Shown piece by piece: positions 5,861 through 7,335 of a stretch of DNA of 7,335 nucleotides. The stretch is taken from NCBI GenBank assembly GCA_003171295.1, contig PMYF01000262.1:1-7335 (forward strand), in the 5' to 3' direction. This DNA comes from Acidobacteriota bacterium (lineage in GTDB: Bacteria; Acidobacteriota; Terriglobia; UBA7540). How positions within the stretch are numbered: position 1 is the first letter of the stretch; each line of letters opens with the position of its first letter. The position numbers were made by a program, and so were the translations under genes. The notes under the pieces were generated by a model. That model saw only the letters and a list, made by a program, of their open reading frames with translations, made no database searches and had not been told where the DNA came from.

Positions 5861-7147
5861 CTATGGGTGCAGTCCGGCGAAGGCCAGGCTCGCAGCTTCG
5901 AGAGTCGCAGTCATATCGCCTTCGCTGTGGCTAGTGGAAACAAAGGCGGCCTCAAATTGTGAAGGTGGGAAATAGACCCCGGCTTCCAGCAGGGTATGGA
6001 AGAAAAGGCTATAAGCTGCCGTATCGGCCTTCTGAGCGCTGGCGAAGTCCGAGACCGGCTGGGGCGTGAAGAAAATCGTGAACATTGAGCCAACCCGGTT
6101 CGCCGTGAGGAGCGTGCCCAATCCCGCCGCTTCCTTGACCAGCCCGCCAACAAGTTTCTCCGTCAACAAATCGAGCCGTTCATAGAGCCCCGGGCGCCGC
6201 AGGATTTCGAGCGTCTTCAGCCCTGCGGCCACCGCCAGTGGATTGCCGGAGAGCGTCCCGGCCTGATAAACCGGCCCCACGGGCGCGACCAAGTCCATCA
6301 GCCGCGCCTTGCCGCCGTATGCTCCCACCGGCAGGCCACCGCCGATAATCTTGCCCAATGTGGTCATGTCCGGGTCGATCTTGTAGAGCTGCTGCGCGCC
6401 GCCGTACGCCACGCGAAAACCCGTCATCACCTCGTCGAAAATCAGAACCGTTCCCTGCTCGAGGGTCAGGGCTCGCAGCTTTTCCAGAAAGTCCAGGTGC
6501 GGCACCACGACCCCCATGTTGCCGGCCACCGGTTCCACAATCACCGCGGCCAGTTGGTTGCGATGCACGCGGAAAGCTTCCTCCAGCGCCGGCGTATGGT
6601 TGAACGGCACGGTCACGGTCAGCTCGGCAAGCGCCCGCGGCACCCCGGGACTATCCGGCAGGCCTAGCGTGGCCACGCCCGAACCGGCTTTTACCAGCAG
6701 GCTGTCGCCATGGCCGTGGTAGCAGCCTTCGAATTTCAGAATCTTGTCGCGCCCTGTCGCCGCCCGCGCCACGCGCAGCGCCGAGAGAGTGGCCTCCGTG
6801 CCAGAATTCACCAGACGCACGCGTTCGATGGAGGGATAGGCTTCGGTGATGCGTTCGGCCAGTTCCACCTCCCGCGGCGTGCAGGCGCCGAAGCTCGTCC
6901 CCGTCTCCAGAACTTTCACCAGCGTTTCCACCACCTCCGGGTGGGCGTGGCCCAGGATCAAGGGTCCCCAGGAAAGCACATAGTCAATGTAACTCTTGCC
7001 ATCCACGTCCACGATCGTCGCGCCCTTTCCGCTGGCCATGAAAATGGGATGGCCACCCACAGCACGGAAAGCCCGCACCGGCGAATTTACTCCCCCCGGC
7101 ATCAGGCGTCGGGCCTTCTCGAAAAGCTCCTGCGATTTGTTTGTCAT
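5861..7147 (-). CDS. hemL: Glutamate-1-semialdehyde 2,1-aminomutase
   Basis: PLP enzyme converting glutamate-1-semialdehyde to 5-aminolevulinate, the last step of the C5 route to haem and other tetrapyrroles; cytoplasmic, normally a dimer. From ATG 7147 it has 428 residues, the family norm. Visible class-III aminotransferase features: PGGVNSPVRAF at 17-27, SGTEAT at 115-120 (PLP phosphate site), YHGHGD at 143-148, the FDEVMTGFR loop at 237-245 with Asp238, and catalytic Lys266 in LGKIIGGGLPVGAYGG. QAGTLSGNPLA lies at 305-315. An upstream ATG at 7180 would add eleven residues. I chose 7147 because it aligns with the usual MxxSxxLF start and has AGGA nine bases upstream, whereas 7180 has no ribosome binding site. 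It has no haem-gene neighbour here and is convergent with the plus-strand block, with repeat copies on both sides. Confidence 0.97.
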   Translation of the reverse strand: MTNKSQELFEKARRLMPGGVNSPVRAFRAVGGHPIFMASGKGATIVDVDGKSYIDYVLSWGPLILGHAHPEVVETLVKVLETGTSFGACTPREVELAERITEAYPSIERVRLVNSGTEATLSALRVARAATGRDKILKFEGCYHGHGDSLLVKAGSGVATLGLPDSPGVPRALAELTVTVPFNHTPALEEAFRVHRNQLAAVIVEPVAGNMGVVVPHLDFLEKLRALTLEQGTVLIFDEVMTGFRVAYGGAQQLYKIDPDMTTLGKIIGGGLPVGAYGGKARLMDLVAPVGPVYQAGTLSGNPLAVAAGLKTLEILRRPGLYERLDLLTEKLVGGLVKEAAGLGTLLTANRVGSMFTIFFTPQPVSDFASAQKADTAAYSLFFHTLLEAGVYFPPSQFEAAFVSTSHSEGDMTATLEAASLAFAGLHP

Positions 7148-7227
7148 GGGTTTGGTTCCTGCTTGGAAAGGTAAATTCATGTGTTTGTCGGACAGGTGGA
7201 CCGCGGTACAAGCTGCCGAAGCACCTT

Positions 7228-7335
7228 AACAGGTTGCTGAAAAAACCTTCTCTGCTGTCATTCTGAGTCCCTCGCTGTCATTCTGAGCGAAGCGAAGAAT
7301 CTCTGCATTTCAAGAATCAGGCAAATGCGGAGATC
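7228..7335. repeat. Palindromic repeat element, copy 2 (cut by window end)
   Basis: Same family as 5653-5810. The outer arm AACAGGTTGCTGAAAAAAC (7228-7246) matches the copy 1 arm with two substitutions and one extra A. The inner arm CTGTCATTCTGAG occurs twice, as exact 14-base GCTGTCATTCTGAG at 7254-7267 and 7274-7287, a 20-base-period tandem duplication. CGAAGCGAAGAATCTC (7288-7303) follows. The apical stem pairs 7299-7310 with 7323-7334 (twelve pairs, one G-T) around a twelve-base loop. The second half should lie past the right edge. It starts 81 bases upstream of the hemL start codon. The bases 7148-7227 hold only the hemL leader. Confidence 0.82.

Noticed and set aside
5556..5975. Plus-strand open frames across the repeat element (139 and 72 codons)
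   Set aside because: They translate a palindromic repeat and then antisense hemL; the palindrome explains the sequence better than coding does.
6710..7174. Plus-strand open frame of 154 codons
   Set aside because: It lies opposite hemL, is rich in His and Arg as expected from antisense reading of a GC-rich gene, and has no ribosome binding site or family likeness.

Overview
The window looks like chromosomal DNA of a GC-moderate (high-50s % by eye), Gram-negative soil-type bacterium, most likely an acidobacterium of the Terriglobia. That placement is inference. It rests on a complete MlaE-MlaF-MlaD lipid transport set (so an outer membrane is expected), on the cluster of PRC-barrel, BON and tiny membrane proteins, and on the palindromic TCATTCTGAGCGAAGCGAAG-type repeats, which I associate with acidobacterial genomes.

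Minus-strand block, read right to left from 3852 to 1: a PRC-barrel protein, a secreted HEAT-repeat protein, the MlaE-type permease, the MlaF-type ATPase, and an MCE-domain MlaD-type protein that runs off the left edge. Gaps are 56, 161, 55 and 8 bases. The mlaF stop codon overlaps the mlaD ribosome binding site. The three Mla proteins should form an inner-membrane ABC machine moving phospholipids between inner and outer membrane. No MlaB (STAS) or MlaC gene is visible here.

Plus-strand block, 4349 to 5531, divergent from the PRC gene across a 496-base gap: a lipoprotein with two BON domains, a 57-residue two-helix membrane protein, and a 55-residue glycine/leucine-rich protein resembling the DUF3309 family. 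Each has a good Shine-Dalgarno sequence. Hairpins sit in the leader, between the small genes and after the last one. With PRC-barrel this looks like a small envelope maintenance or stress group.

Right part: hemL (glutamate-1-semialdehyde aminomutase, C5 haem pathway) on the minus strand, convergent with the plus block. It is bracketed by two copies of one palindromic repeat family. One copy (5653-5810) is complete and lies between the convergent genes. The other (7228 to the right edge) is cut by the window end and lies just upstream of hemL. The outer arms are shared while the apex sequences differ, yet both apices can fold.

I see no rRNA, tRNA, CRISPR array, transposase gene or prophage gene. 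No promoter has hexamers good enough to call. The nearest thing to an undescribed system is the envelope gene group together with the structured repeat family.
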